From contig QHNU01000114.1 of assembly GCA_003218525.1 (NCBI GenBank), positions 1-22,172 on the forward strand: a stretch of 22,172 bases of DNA, written 5' to 3'. This DNA comes from Verrucomicrobiota bacterium. Lineage in GTDB: Bacteria; Verrucomicrobiota; Verrucomicrobiia; Chthoniobacterales; UBA10450. The position numbers and the translations under genes are program-made. Below, one piece after another: positions 14,373 through 22,172 of the stretch (position 1 is the first letter of the stretch; every line of letters begins with the position of its first letter). The notes beneath the pieces are model-generated. The model saw nothing but the letters and a program-made list of their open reading frames with translations, had not been told where the DNA came from and searched no databases.

Positions 14373-14484
14373 GATCCTGAGAAATTTTGCCCGTTTCCTT
14401 GGGCGACCGAGAGTTTACTATGTCCCTCGACCGCACGTCAAATCGTCGATAATGGCCCTTTCGACCGCCAGCAACCGCTCTTTT

Positions 14485-16833
14485 CTATGCCGCCGTAGCC
14501 GGTTTGGTGCCGGTTTGTTTATCGATGATTTCCCGGCGAAGAGAAGTGGTGCTTCCCCCGCGGGCGCGTGTCCACCAGAGGACAATGGGCGAGGCGATAA
14601 AGATGGACGAATACGTCCCAACCACCACGCCAATGATGATCGCGAGTGAGAAATCGCGTAAAACCGCCCCGCCAAAAAGGAACAAACACAAAATCGGAAT
14701 TAGTGTGACCGTGCTGGTCAGAATTGTCCGACTGAGCGTCTGATTGATGCTCTCATTCATGATCTGCTCGATGGAGCCTTTACGACCACTCGCTAATCCC
14801 TCTCGGATTCGATCGTAAACGACAATCGTGTCATTGATGGAATAGCCGGCGATAGTCAGAACTGCGCCGACCATCGTCAGGGTAAGTTCGCGGTGCAAGA
14901 GCGAAAACATACCGACGGTGATGAGCACATCGTGCAGAAGCGCGACAATGGCTCCAACCGCGAATGAGAGCTCGAATCGGAAAGTCACGAAAATCAAAAT
15001 GCCGAAAATGCCCAGGCCAAGGGCAATCAACGAACTGCGCGCCAGCTCCCCGCCAACCAGCGCACCTACTCGGTCGGACCCTTCCACTTTGAATTGCGCA
15101 TTCGGCATTGCCGTCATGATCTGTTTCTCAACTGCATCGCTGGTATGCAACGGTGTCCTGACTGTAATGTAATATTTTTCGCCTTGCTTTGATTCCTGGA
15201 TGGCGGCATCGGCAAGATCGATCCGCTTAAGCGCGTCTCGCACCTGGCCGACATCGATGGGTTTCGGCGAACTAAGTGTGATCAAATCACCGCCGCGAAA
15301 ATCCACCCCAAAATTCTTTTCGCCGCGGAGATAGAATGAAGTCGCACCCGCGATGATGAGCGCGAGCGAACACATGCAGGCGATGAAGCCTTTGCCCAGA
15401 AAATTAATATTCTTTGAGGAGATCAGGTGCAACATCGAGATACGTTTGATGCGCCCGGTATCTACAAACCATTCAAAGGCGTTGCGCCCGACGATTAGCG
15501 CAGTGAAGAGCGACGCGAGAATGCCAAGCGTGAGGGCAATGGCGAACCCTTTGACTGGTCCACTCGCTTTCCAAAACAAGATAACTGCCGTGATCAGTGT
15601 GGTCACGTTCGCGTCAAAGATCGAACTGAATGCTTTTTCGTAGCCCGCCCGTACTGCGACTTTGAGTGATTTCCCGAGCGCGAGTTCTTCGCGCAGTCGC
15701 TCGTAAACCAGCACGCTGGCGTCGACAGCCAGACCAATGGTCAAAATGATGCCGGCGATGCCGGGTAGCGTGAGAGTGACGCCGCCAGGGATCAGCTGAA
15801 ACGCGCCAAGAAGCAGCACGATGTTCACTAGAAGCGCGACGCAGGCGATCAAACCAGCGAACCGGTAATAAATGGCCACGCACACCAGTGTGATGGCGAG
15901 GCCCATTAACCCGGCCATAACGCTCGATCGAATCGAATCCGCTCCGAGCGTGGGCGACACACTGCGCTCTTCCTCGATACTGACTGGCGTTTGAAGCGGA
16001 TTTTCCAGTACGCTCGCCAGGCCGCGCGCTTCCTGCTCGGTGAAACGACCAGTAATGACGGCGTCGCCTCCGTAGATCGCATCGCGAATCACGGGCGCCG
16101 ATTGAATGACGCCATCCAGCACGATAGCGAATCGGTGACCCTTATATTGCTCGGTGATGTGTCCAAACGTTTTCGCGCCTTCGCCGTCAAACTTCAACTG
16201 CACGGCCCAGCCCTCATTGCCATAATAAGCGTGCGATTCCGTGACGCGATCGCCACCAAGATCCGCTTTCTTTTTGACGAGCAAACGTTCTTCGACCGCT
16301 TTCTCATTTCCTTCAGCCGCGTGCTTATACGTCTCAATCCGATACTCCGGCGGAATAACATCCGTCGCTTTGTCGATTGCCTGCAACCGCTCGCCATTGT
16401 CCGGATAAACGAGTCGGAACTCGAGTTTGGCAACGCGCGAAAGTTGCTCCCGCGCCTCCTGGATTTTCGCCGTATCGAGCCCAGGAATTTGCACGAGAAT
16501 TCGGTCCTGACCGACCGGGCTGATAATCGGTTCGCCCGCACCAAAATAATCGACGCGCTTCCGGATGACTTCAACGGCCTGATCGAGCATAACATTCGTG
16601 ATCGGCTTGTCGGTCCGCTGAAGCCTGATCAGGAAGGACGTGCCGCCTTTGATGTCGAGTCCCAGTGAAATTTTCTTCTGCGGCGGATAGGTAATCGCTA
16701 CGCTAAACGCGACCGCTATGACCATAAGCACTGTGGCGAGGAGGCGCTTGCGCAAGCCGTAATCGGTGGCGAAATACCAGCCGAGCAACGCGAGCCACGA
16801 CAGCTCGATAAAAAACATCAGCGCCGGAGTCAT
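14485..16833 (-). CDS. secDF: SecD-SecF fusion, Sec translocon accessory protein
   Basis: Inner-membrane RND-type protein that uses the proton gradient to help pull proteins through SecYEG. It has 782 residues with SecD first and SecF second. SecD part: a first membrane helix at about 32-48, LGLDIKGGTSFLI (57-69), the periplasmic domain with FAIVLDGVIQSAPVI, and a five-helix bundle from ~303 with DASVLVYERLREE (Asp371 in the proton path). SecF part from ~465: VDFRGGDLITL (510-520), a small periplasmic domain, and the second bundle with GYSINDTIVVYDRIREG. Twelve membrane segments are expected. The fusion is known from several phyla and is not a sequencing artefact, as no frame change is needed. 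yajC lies 16 nt upstream, matching the usual yajC-secD-secF order. Confidence 0.96.
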   Translation of the reverse strand: MTPALMFFIELSWLALLGWYFATDYGLRKRLLATVLMVIAVAFSVAITYPPQKKISLGLDIKGGTSFLIRLQRTDKPITNVMLDQAVEVIRKRVDYFGAGEPIISPVGQDRILVQIPGLDTAKIQEAREQLSRVAKLEFRLVYPDNGERLQAIDKATDVIPPEYRIETYKHAAEGNEKAVEERLLVKKKADLGGDRVTESHAYYGNEGWAVQLKFDGEGAKTFGHITEQYKGHRFAIVLDGVIQSAPVIRDAIYGGDAVITGRFTEQEARGLASVLENPLQTPVSIEEERSVSPTLGADSIRSSVMAGLMGLAITLVCVAIYYRFAGLIACVALLVNIVLLLGAFQLIPGGVTLTLPGIAGIILTIGLAVDASVLVYERLREELALGKSLKVAVRAGYEKAFSSIFDANVTTLITAVILFWKASGPVKGFAIALTLGILASLFTALIVGRNAFEWFVDTGRIKRISMLHLISSKNINFLGKGFIACMCSLALIIAGATSFYLRGEKNFGVDFRGGDLITLSSPKPIDVGQVRDALKRIDLADAAIQESKQGEKYYITVRTPLHTSDAVEKQIMTAMPNAQFKVEGSDRVGALVGGELARSSLIALGLGIFGILIFVTFRFELSFAVGAIVALLHDVLITVGMFSLLHRELTLTMVGAVLTIAGYSINDTIVVYDRIREGLASGRKGSIEQIMNESINQTLSRTILTSTVTLIPILCLFLFGGAVLRDFSLAIIIGVVVGTYSSIFIASPIVLWWTRARGGSTTSLRREIIDKQTGTKPATAA

Positions 16834-16849
16834 CTAATTGAAAGTCGGA

Positions 16850-17170
16850 TTAGTCCGATTTCGCGACGTTTGCGATCGCCGATTTTTCCATCTCGATCTT
16901 TACGTTATCGGCCACCTTCACGATGACGGTGGAATCTTTGACATTGGCGATCAGGCCATGAATGCCAGAATTGGTCACCACTTTGTCCCCAGTTTTGAGT
17001 GTTCCGATCAGCTTCTGTTGTTCCTTTTGTCGCCGCATCTGCGGCCGGATCATGATGAAATACATGATGACGAAGATCAGAATGAACGGCACAAAAAATC
17101 CGAAGCTGCCGCCGGCCCCGGGAGGGCTAGCGCTGGGCGCGGCCTGCGTTTGAGCGAGTAAGAAAATCAT
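16850..17170 (-). CDS. yajC: YajC, Sec translocon accessory subunit
   Basis: Single-span inner-membrane protein that associates with SecDF. It has 106 residues: a short Ala/Pro/Gly-rich N-terminus, one membrane helix (FGFFVPFILIFVIMYFIMI, ~23-41), the family signature RPQMRRQKEQQKLIGTLKTGDKVVT (42-66), and a small soluble beta-domain. The start MIFLLAQ is preferred over the open frame 19 codons further up, which has no family similarity. It lies 153 nt after tgt, repeating the common tgt-yajC-secDF arrangement. Confidence 0.95.
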   Translation of the reverse strand: MIFLLAQTQAAPSASPPGAGGSFGFFVPFILIFVIMYFIMIRPQMRRQKEQQKLIGTLKTGDKVVTNSGIHGLIANVKDSTVIVKVADNVKIEMEKSAIANVAKSD

Positions 17171-17298
17171 CGTGAAATGCGCCGGAAAAGCGGGGCACAA
17201 TTGACTCCAATGCGGCACGCAATGCAAGAACGGGTCGCTCGACTCGACATTGTCGATTTTCTGAGCTAGGACCGGTGCCGGATTTTTGTAGCAGCGTG

Positions 17299-17321
17299 CC
17301 CGGTTTGCTCCCGGTTTTGCT
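17299..17321. repeat. Short tandem duplication after tgt
   Basis: CCCGGTTTGCT is directly followed by CCCGGTTTTGCT in the 153-nt gap between the tgt stop and the yajC start. It looks like a local duplication with one extra T. No function is evident. Nothing else recognisable was seen in this gap. Confidence 0.4.
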
Positions 17322-17323
17322 GA

Positions 17324-18490
17324 CTATTCCGCACCATTCTCGGAGCCGCGCGTTTGATAATTTGCGACAAAATCTCTCCGAAAAGGATCGAAGCTCCCGT
17401 CCTTAACTGCGTCTCGCGCCAGTCGCATGAGATCGAGATAAAAATGTAAATTGTGAAGCGTAATTAGACGCAGGCCGAGAATTTCCTCCGCTTTGACGAG
17501 ATGACGGATGTAGCCGCGCGTGAATTCGCGACAAGTTGGACAGGAGCAGCCCGCTTCGATCGGTTCTTGGTCGAGTGTGAATGCCGCGTTTTTTAAATTC
17601 AACGTGCCGGACGAGACAAAAGCGGTGCCGTTGCGAGCCAATCGCGTCGGCAGAACACAATCAAACAGATCGATGCCGCGGCCGATCATTTCCAGCATCT
17701 GGGGCGGTGTGCCCAATCCCATGGCATAGCGTGGTTTGTCCTGCGAAAGATAGGGAACGCTCGCGTCCACGGCTCCGACCATCTCACCTTCGGGCTCTCC
17801 CACGCTGACACCTCCGATGGCGTAGCCATCAAACTCAAGAGCAACAAGCGACTCGGCACTTTGCCTGCGCAGTTCCGGAAACGTCGCACCTTGCACAATT
17901 CCAAAGATCAACTGCCTACCTGTAGGGGCAGCCGCCCCCCTTAATTTTGCAGGCGACAGGCCGGCCTCTACAGACCGCTTGCATCGTTTGGCCCATGTTG
18001 TCGTAAGTTCCAAACTGCGCGCGGCGTATTCGTACTCGCATGGATAGGGCACACATTCATCGAGTACCATCGCGATATCGCTCCCAAGTATTGCCTGAAT
18101 TTCCATCGCAAGTTCCGGTGAGATAAATGTGGGAGTTCCATCGACATGATTTTGAAAGTGCACTCCCTCGGGCGTGAGCTTGCGCAGTTTTGCCAGCGAA
18201 AAAATTTGGTAACCGCCGCTGTCGGTCAGGATCGGTCCATCCCAATTCATAAAACGGTGCAGCCCGCCAAAGTGTCGGATCACATCGAGTCCTGGCCGCA
18301 CGTGCAAGTGGTAGGTGTTTCCCAGAATGATCTGCGCATTGAGCTCGTGCAATTCACGGGGGCTCACCGCCTTTACACTTCCCTGCGTCCCGACCGGCAA
18401 GAATGCCGGTGTCTCGACGACGCCGTGAGCGGTCGCTAACCGACCTGACCTGGCGGCGGTAGAAGAATCGGTTTTGAGCAGCTCGAACAC
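17324..18490 (-). CDS. tgt: tRNA-guanine transglycosylase (queuine tRNA-ribosyltransferase) with repeat-derived insertion
   Basis: Exchanges G34 of tRNAs with GUN anticodons for preQ1; with QueF/QueC in the window it belongs to the queuosine pathway. With GTG 18490 as start it has 388 residues, normal for bacterial Tgt. Visible are FLPVGTQGSVK, ILGNTYHLHVRPG, ILTDSGGYQIFSL (the Asp that holds the base), DIAMVLDECVPYP, FGIVQGA, DGYAIGGVSVGE, FDCVLPTRLARNG (the nucleophile Asp) and the zinc site C-S-C-P-T-C with a later His (LITLHNLHFY). The frame stays open 33 codons further up, but that part translates a palindromic repeat, whereas FELL directly after the GTG matches the family start. AGGA 7 nt before the GTG acts as Shine-Dalgarno and belongs to the repeat. 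A segment AGLSPAKLRGAAAPTG between WAKR and FGI looks like an in-frame repeat insertion. Confidence 0.95.
   Translation of the reverse strand: MFELLKTDSSTAARSGRLATAHGVVETPAFLPVGTQGSVKAVSPRELHELNAQIILGNTYHLHVRPGLDVIRHFGGLHRFMNWDGPILTDSGGYQIFSLAKLRKLTPEGVHFQNHVDGTPTFISPELAMEIQAILGSDIAMVLDECVPYPCEYEYAARSLELTTTWAKRCKRSVEAGLSPAKLRGAAAPTGRQLIFGIVQGATFPELRRQSAESLVALEFDGYAIGGVSVGEPEGEMVGAVDASVPYLSQDKPRYAMGLGTPPQMLEMIGRGIDLFDCVLPTRLARNGTAFVSSGTLNLKNAAFTLDQEPIEAGCSCPTCREFTRGYIRHLVKAEEILGLRLITLHNLHFYLDLMRLARDAVKDGSFDPFRRDFVANYQTRGSENGAE
17920..17973. repeat. Palindromic element inserted in frame within tgt
   Basis: A 54-bp stretch starts with CTGTAGGGGCAGCC and ends with GGCCGGCCTCTACAG, an inverted repeat of its first ~14 bases with few mismatches. 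It also contains CAGG-CGA-CAGG. It encodes the EAGLSPAKLRGAAAPTG part of Tgt. 'Gly/Ala-Ala-Pro-Thr-Gly' peptides of this type look like translated intergenic repeats. Sequence composition and symmetry differ from the surrounding coding region. Confidence 0.6.
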
Positions 18491-18590
18491 GTCTTCATCC
18501 TGAGCGAATGCGAAGGATCTCTCAAACAACTCTTCGAATGCGCCAACCGGACGGAGCCAGAGATTCTTCAGTCTGGGTCGGACTGGCATC
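18491..18590. repeat. Degenerate REP-like element at the tgt start
   Basis: The left arm, TCATCCTGAGCGAATGCG followed by AAGGATCTCTC (near 18495-18523), aligns base by base with the right arm of the 4462-4551 element, differing mostly by transitions. A weaker inverted partner, AGAGATTCTTCAG...TGGCA, ends near 18589. The minus-strand terminus CAGGATGA provides the likely Shine-Dalgarno sequence of tgt. The right arm is badly decayed, so its boundary is approximate. Confidence 0.5.
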
Positions 18591-18795
18591 GTCTGCGCGA
18601 CTCAGAACGACATTTGTGATTGTTTGCGCGCAATCGCATTTCCCTATGAAAATGCGCGTAAAAAACCCTTTGCAGGCTCGGAATTTATTCCTATATTGCG
18701 CGCTCTCCGCATCAGAGCGTGAGCAGGGGTTCACGGCCTGAGCGGATTTTTTGTCGCCGGAACATAATCCTTCGCGGCGGCTTTTTGGATCGGAA
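18591..18795. other. Spacer between divergent tgt and rpsL
   Basis: With the repeat beside it, this spacer makes up a 305-nt region without a gene. It contains a 7-bp inverted repeat CGCATTT / AAATGCG (18635-18656), a promoter-like pair for rpsL, and a CGCTCT / AGAGCG hairpin (18701-18719) in the rpsL leader. No tRNA, small ORF with good start, or known riboswitch was recognised. It must carry the promoters for both tgt and the ribosomal-protein operon. Confidence 0.5.
18670..18697 (+). promoter_or_regulatory. Candidate sigma-70-type promoter of the str operon
   Basis: TTGCAG (18670-18675) and TATATT (18692-18697) with a 16-nt spacer, 98 nt before the rpsL ATG. The elements match the -35 and -10 consensus well and the position fits a strongly expressed ribosomal operon. 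The following leader has a 6-bp hairpin (CGCTCT / AGAGCG). Confidence 0.45.
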
Positions 18796-19203
18796 ATGCC
18801 AACCATTAATCAACTTGTGCGGAAAGGACGGCGCAAGGTTTCGGTGAAATCGAAATCGCCCGCGCTAACCGACTGTCCGCAGCGGCGCGGAGTGTGCGTT
18901 CAGGTGATGACGCGCACACCGAAGAAGCCGAATTCTGCACTGCGCAAGGTCGCCAAAGTGCGGCTGACAAATGGCCAGGAAGTGATCGCCTACATTCCGG
19001 GCGAAGGTCACAATTTGCAGGAACACTCGATTGTGCTCGTCCGTGGCGGCCGAGTGAAAGATCTGCCGGGCGTGCGCTACCACATCGTTCGAGGAACACT
19101 GGATTCCCTCGGGGTTGATGGCCGGCGTCGCAGCCGCTCGAAATATGGCGCGAAACGGCCGAAGGGTGGAGGTGAAGGAGCCAAGGGCGCGGCCAAGAAA
19201 TAA
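18796..19203 (+). CDS. rpsL: 30S ribosomal protein S12
   Basis: Decoding-centre protein of the 30S subunit; 135 residues. [12 protein letters not shown] is the canonical start, so the 15 upstream in-frame codons are not used. [11 protein letters not shown] keeps the Lys at the streptomycin-linked position, and [18 protein letters not shown] is the second conserved loop; nothing here suggests a resistance allele. The Gly/Ala/Lys-rich tail after KRPKG is slightly longer than in E. coli. First gene of the str cluster; rpsG begins 2 nt after its stop. Confidence 0.98.
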   Translation: MPTINQLVRKGRRKVSVKSKSPALTDCPQRRGVCVQVMTRTPKKPNSALRKVAKVRLTNGQEVIAYIPGEGHNLQEHSIVLVRGGRVKDLPGVRYHIVRGTLDSLGVDGRRRSRSKYGAKRPKGGGEGAKGAAKK

Positions 19204-19205
19204 CC

Positions 19206-19679
19206 ATGTCGCGTCGACGCAAAGTTTACAAAAAGGAAGAGAAGATCGACTCCCGCTACGGTAGTCCGGCGGTGGCCCGGCTCATTTCTACGGTGATGAA
19301 GCGCGGCAAGAAATCCCTCGCAGAACGAATCGTTTACACTGCGATCGACAAGTCACGCGAAGGCTCAGATTCAGTGGACCCGCTCGAAATTTTGAACAAG
19401 GCCCTCGAGAATGTTCGCCCTCGACTCGAAGTAAAATCTCGCCGTGTTGGTGGCGCGACTTACCAGGTTCCGATGGAGGTGGCACCGGGGCGTCAAATGT
19501 CACTCGCGATGCGCTGGATTGTGCAATACGCCGACAATCGCCGCGGCCAACCGATGGCGGAGGCGCTGGCACAGGAGATTAAAGACGCTGCTGCCGGACA
19601 GGGCAATGCAATCAAGAAACGCGAAGACACTCACAAAATGGCGCAGGCGAATCGCGCATTCGCGCATTTCCGCTGGTAA
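19206..19679 (+). CDS. rpsG: 30S ribosomal protein S7
   Basis: Head protein that nucleates 16S 3'-domain assembly; 157 residues, normal length. [10 protein letters not shown]..., [22 protein letters not shown] and [17 protein letters not shown] are the expected motifs, and the C-terminus ends in AFAHFRW. Tightly spaced between rpsL (2 nt) and fusA (4 nt). Confidence 0.98.
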   Translation: MSRRRKVYKKEEKIDSRYGSPAVARLISTVMKRGKKSLAERIVYTAIDKSREGSDSVDPLEILNKALENVRPRLEVKSRRVGGATYQVPMEVAPGRQMSLAMRWIVQYADNRRGQPMAEALAQEIKDAAAGQGNAIKKREDTHKMAQANRAFAHFRW

Positions 19680-19683
19680 TTTT

Positions 19684-21861
19684 ATGGCCACGGCGGCGAT
19701 TGAACAAAAACCAGCAGCGGCAAATCCGAATTCGCCCGATCGAAAATTTCCGCTCGAGCGGACCCGTAACATCGGGATCGCTGCGCACATCGACGCCGGC
19801 AAAACGACGCTAACCGAGCGTGTTCTCTTTTACACCGGCATGATCCACAAGATCGGCGAGGTGCACGAAGGCACCACGGTGACCGACTGGATGGAGCAGG
19901 AGCGTGAGCGCGGCATCACAATCACTTCGGCAGCAACGACTTGCTCGTGGACGCAGCGCCCAGAGCCGGGCGTTTACAAAATGTTCGAAGGCATCAAACA
20001 GCGCATCAACATTATCGACACGCCGGGTCACGTTGATTTCACGGCGGAAGTGGAACGCTCGTTGCGCGTGCTCGACGGCGCGATCGCAGTCTTTGATGCC
20101 GTTGCTGGTGTGCAGCCGCAATCGGAGACGGTCTGGAGGCAGGCAACGAAATACAATGTGCCATGTCTTGCGTTCATCAACAAAATGGACCGCGTCGGCG
20201 CCGACTTTAAGATGTCGATCGACAGCATGCGCAAGAAACTCGGTGCCAACGCGTGGCCGGTTCTGCTTCCGCTGGGCAAAGAAGATCAGTTCAAAGGTCA
20301 GGTCGACGTTATTAATAAGAAAGCGATCATCTATTCCGACAGCGATCAGCTTGGATCGACGTATGAACTTGCCGACGTTCCCAAGGAATATGTCGATCTG
20401 GTCGAGAAAGCTTATCACGATCTGGTCGAGCAAATTTCAAATCTTGATGACGAAGTTGCGGAGGCTGTTCTTGAAGAAAAACGAATTACACCGGAGCTGT
20501 TGAAAGCGGGCATTCGTCGTCAAACGATTGCGAACAAGTTTGTGCCCGTCGTTGCCGGTTCGGCACTGAAGAATAAAGGCGTGCAGTACCTGGTCGACGC
20601 GGTGGTCGATTACCTCCCAAGCCCTCTCGATATTCCGCCGGCCAAAGGTATGGATCCCGATTCGCACGAGCCGATGGAGGCGCCAACGGACGACAACGGC
20701 AACTTTTGCTCGCTCGCGTTCAAGCTTTGGAGCGATCCGTTTGTCGGCAAGCTCGTTTTCTTTCGAGTTTATGCTGGCACCCTCAGTAAAGGCGACACCG
20801 TCTACAATCCGCGCACGAACAAACGCGAGCGCATCTCGCGTTTGATTCAAATTCAGGCGGACAAACGCGAAGACATCGAGACCTGCTACTCCGGCGACAT
20901 TGCGGCCATTGTGGGAATCAAGAACATCACCACCGGCGACACGCTTTGCGACGAGGATCATCCGATTTTGCTCGAGCCGCCATCGTTTCCCGATCCCGTT
21001 ATCTCAATGGCGATCGAGCCAAAGACGAAGCTAGATCAGGAGAAAATGGCGACCGCCCTGCAACGTCTTGCGGAAGAAGATCCGACCTTCCGCGTCTACA
21101 CGCATGAGGATACTGGCCAGACGATCATCGCCGGCATGGGTGAACTGCATTTAGAAATCATTCGCGATCGCATGTTCCGCGAATTCAAGGTGGACGCGAA
21201 TGCGGGGAAGCCGCAAATCGCCTATCGCGAGACAATCACCGGTGGTGCCCACGGCGTTGGCAAATTAATCAAGCAATCAGGCGGTCGCGGACAGTACGGT
21301 CACGTCGAAGTCGATGTGCGGCCGGCACACCGCGGCAAAGGTCTGCTCGTCGAAAACAAAATCGTGGGCGGCGTGATTCCGCGCGAATACATTCCGGCGG
21401 TGAAAAAAGGCATTGAAGAAGCGGTCCTGAATGGGGTGCTCGGCGGTTATCCGGTCATCGATGTTGAGGTCGACATCGTTTATGGCAGCTACCATGAAGT
21501 CGATTCGAGCGAGCTCGCCTTTAAAATGGCGGCGATTTTCGCAATGAAGGATGGGTTCAGGCAAGGCAAGCCGATCCTGCTCGAGCCAATCATGAAGGTC
21601 GAGAACATCACGCCGGAAGAATTTCAGGGCGATATCATCGGGGACTTGAACCGGCGTCGCGCACGCATCAACAACATCGAAGCGCGGGGCAATCTCACGA
21701 TCGTGCACGCGGAAGTCCCACTCGCTGAACTGTTTGGATACGCCACCGCCATTCGCTCGCTTTCGAAAGGTCGCTCCAGTTATTCGATGGAGCCTTCGCA
21801 TTTTGAACAGGTCCCGCAAAATCTGGTCGCGGCGATTCTCGATCAGAAGGAGACGAAATGA
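19684..21861 (+). CDS. fusA: Elongation factor G
   Basis: Translocation GTPase; 725 residues, slightly longer than E. coli EF-G (704). GTPase motifs: AHIDAGKTT (34-42), ERERGITI (switch I, 73-80), DTPGHVDF (112-119) and NKMD (166-169). Domain IV has [10 protein letters not shown], and the C-terminal domain ends with [21 protein letters not shown]. The start [10 protein letters not shown] is chosen because the open frame further upstream lies inside rpsG; the ~20-residue Ala/Pro-rich lead before the first strand explains much of the extra length. The stop overlaps the rpsJ start (ATGA). Confidence 0.98.
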   Translation: MATAAIEQKPAAANPNSPDRKFPLERTRNIGIAAHIDAGKTTLTERVLFYTGMIHKIGEVHEGTTVTDWMEQERERGITITSAATTCSWTQRPEPGVYKMFEGIKQRINIIDTPGHVDFTAEVERSLRVLDGAIAVFDAVAGVQPQSETVWRQATKYNVPCLAFINKMDRVGADFKMSIDSMRKKLGANAWPVLLPLGKEDQFKGQVDVINKKAIIYSDSDQLGSTYELADVPKEYVDLVEKAYHDLVEQISNLDDEVAEAVLEEKRITPELLKAGIRRQTIANKFVPVVAGSALKNKGVQYLVDAVVDYLPSPLDIPPAKGMDPDSHEPMEAPTDDNGNFCSLAFKLWSDPFVGKLVFFRVYAGTLSKGDTVYNPRTNKRERISRLIQIQADKREDIETCYSGDIAAIVGIKNITTGDTLCDEDHPILLEPPSFPDPVISMAIEPKTKLDQEKMATALQRLAEEDPTFRVYTHEDTGQTIIAGMGELHLEIIRDRMFREFKVDANAGKPQIAYRETITGGAHGVGKLIKQSGGRGQYGHVEVDVRPAHRGKGLLVENKIVGGVIPREYIPAVKKGIEEAVLNGVLGGYPVIDVEVDIVYGSYHEVDSSELAFKMAAIFAMKDGFRQGKPILLEPIMKVENITPEEFQGDIIGDLNRRRARINNIEARGNLTIVHAEVPLAELFGYATAIRSLSKGRSSYSMEPSHFEQVPQNLVAAILDQKETK

Positions 21862-22169
21862 CAAACGGCCAGCGTATCCGCATTCGCTTGAAAGCGTTCG
21901 ATCACCGCATGCTCGATCAGTCCGCGGTTGAGATTGTGGAGACGGCGAAACGCACCGGCGCGCGCGTGGCAGGTCCCATTCCACTGCCGACCTTGATCGA
22001 AAAGTTTACCGTCAATCGCTCGCCCCACGTCGACAAAAAATCGATGGATCAATTTGAAATTCGCACCCATAAACGGCTGCTCGACATTATTGAACCAACC
22101 GCAAAAACGGTCGACGAACTCAAGAAGTTGAACCTGCCGGCGGGCGTTGACATCACGATTAAAATCTAA
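21858..22169 (+). CDS. rpsJ: 30S ribosomal protein S10
   Basis: Ribosomal protein of the 30S head that also pairs with NusB in antitermination. 103 residues, complete: [54 protein letters not shown] lies 5 nt before the ATG, inside fusA. It follows fusA directly; tuf, which often stands here, is absent, so the str and S10 clusters are joined at this point. The rest of the S10 operon would be beyond the window. Confidence 0.98.
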   Translation: MTNGQRIRIRLKAFDHRMLDQSAVEIVETAKRTGARVAGPIPLPTLIEKFTVNRSPHVDKKSMDQFEIRTHKRLLDIIEPTAKTVDELKKLNLPAGVDITIKI

Positions 22170-22172
22170 ATC

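Noticed and set aside
15991..16668. 225-codon plus-strand frame opposite secDF
   Set aside because: It is antisense to the conserved periplasmic domain of SecD, with no domain and no ribosome-binding site.
1..22172. CRISPR array, insertion sequence, phage genes or tRNA
   Set aside because: No regularly spaced direct repeats, transposase or integrase frames, or cloverleaf-like segments were seen; the genes are nearly all housekeeping.

Overview
The window is a gene-dense bacterial chromosome segment (21 protein-coding genes; no rRNA, tRNA, CRISPR array or insertion sequence seen). GC content is moderately high. The gene set suggests a Verrucomicrobiota-like soil or environmental bacterium: CobA-HemD fusion, fused SecDF, short HemA, DUF6572-type protein, and translated palindromic repeats of the 'SDRSRGI...RDVS.SLDMT' kind. 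This placement is inference from gene style, not a database result.

Layout. (1) 1-2288, plus strand: the 3' part of an M20 dipeptidase, then a secreted NlpC/P60 endopeptidase with a long Pro/Ser/Thr/Lys linker. (2) 2355-4470, minus strand: a secreted protein of unknown function, then queF and queC with overlapping start and stop (preQ0 to preQ1 steps of queuosine synthesis). (3) 4462-4551: a ~90-bp palindromic repeat between divergent genes, which supplies the start codon of the secreted protein. (4) 4603-5022: a DUF6572-like protein with a Cys-rich tail; 5111-5641 minus: apt. (5) 5721-14059, plus strand: a long compact cluster. It runs from a CcsA/HemX-like membrane protein through hemA, hemC and a cobA/hemD fusion, then continues 3 nt later into a GrpE-like protein, a lid-less Hsp70 and a protein combining a degenerate J-like region, two helical repeats and a formylglycine-generating-enzyme fold without the active-site cysteines. 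(6) 14117-18490, minus strand: tgt, yajC, a secDF fusion and rpsU, the last closed by a strong hairpin terminator. (7) 18796-22169, plus strand: rpsL, rpsG, fusA and rpsJ, i.e. a str operon joined directly to the first S10-operon gene with no tuf between them.

How the genes fit together. The tetrapyrrole genes carry glutamyl-tRNA to uroporphyrinogen III and on to precorrin-2, feeding heme and siroheme/cobalamin, and the CcsA-like protein fits heme handling at the membrane. QueF/QueC and Tgt are two loci of one tRNA-modification pathway. YajC/SecDF is the accessory complex of the Sec translocon.

The most unusual part is the noncanonical Hsp70 module at 10042-14059. All three members depart from the textbook DnaK-GrpE-DnaJ machine: no lid, altered interdomain linker, no HPD motif, and a catalytically dead FGE fold as probable client- or scaffold-binding domain. 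It looks like a dedicated chaperone system of unknown client, placed in line with heme genes. Other points worth a look are palindromic repeats that have become part of genes (start of the 3586-4470 gene, Shine-Dalgarno of tgt, an in-frame insertion inside Tgt) and a QueF with Asn at the position of the catalytic His.
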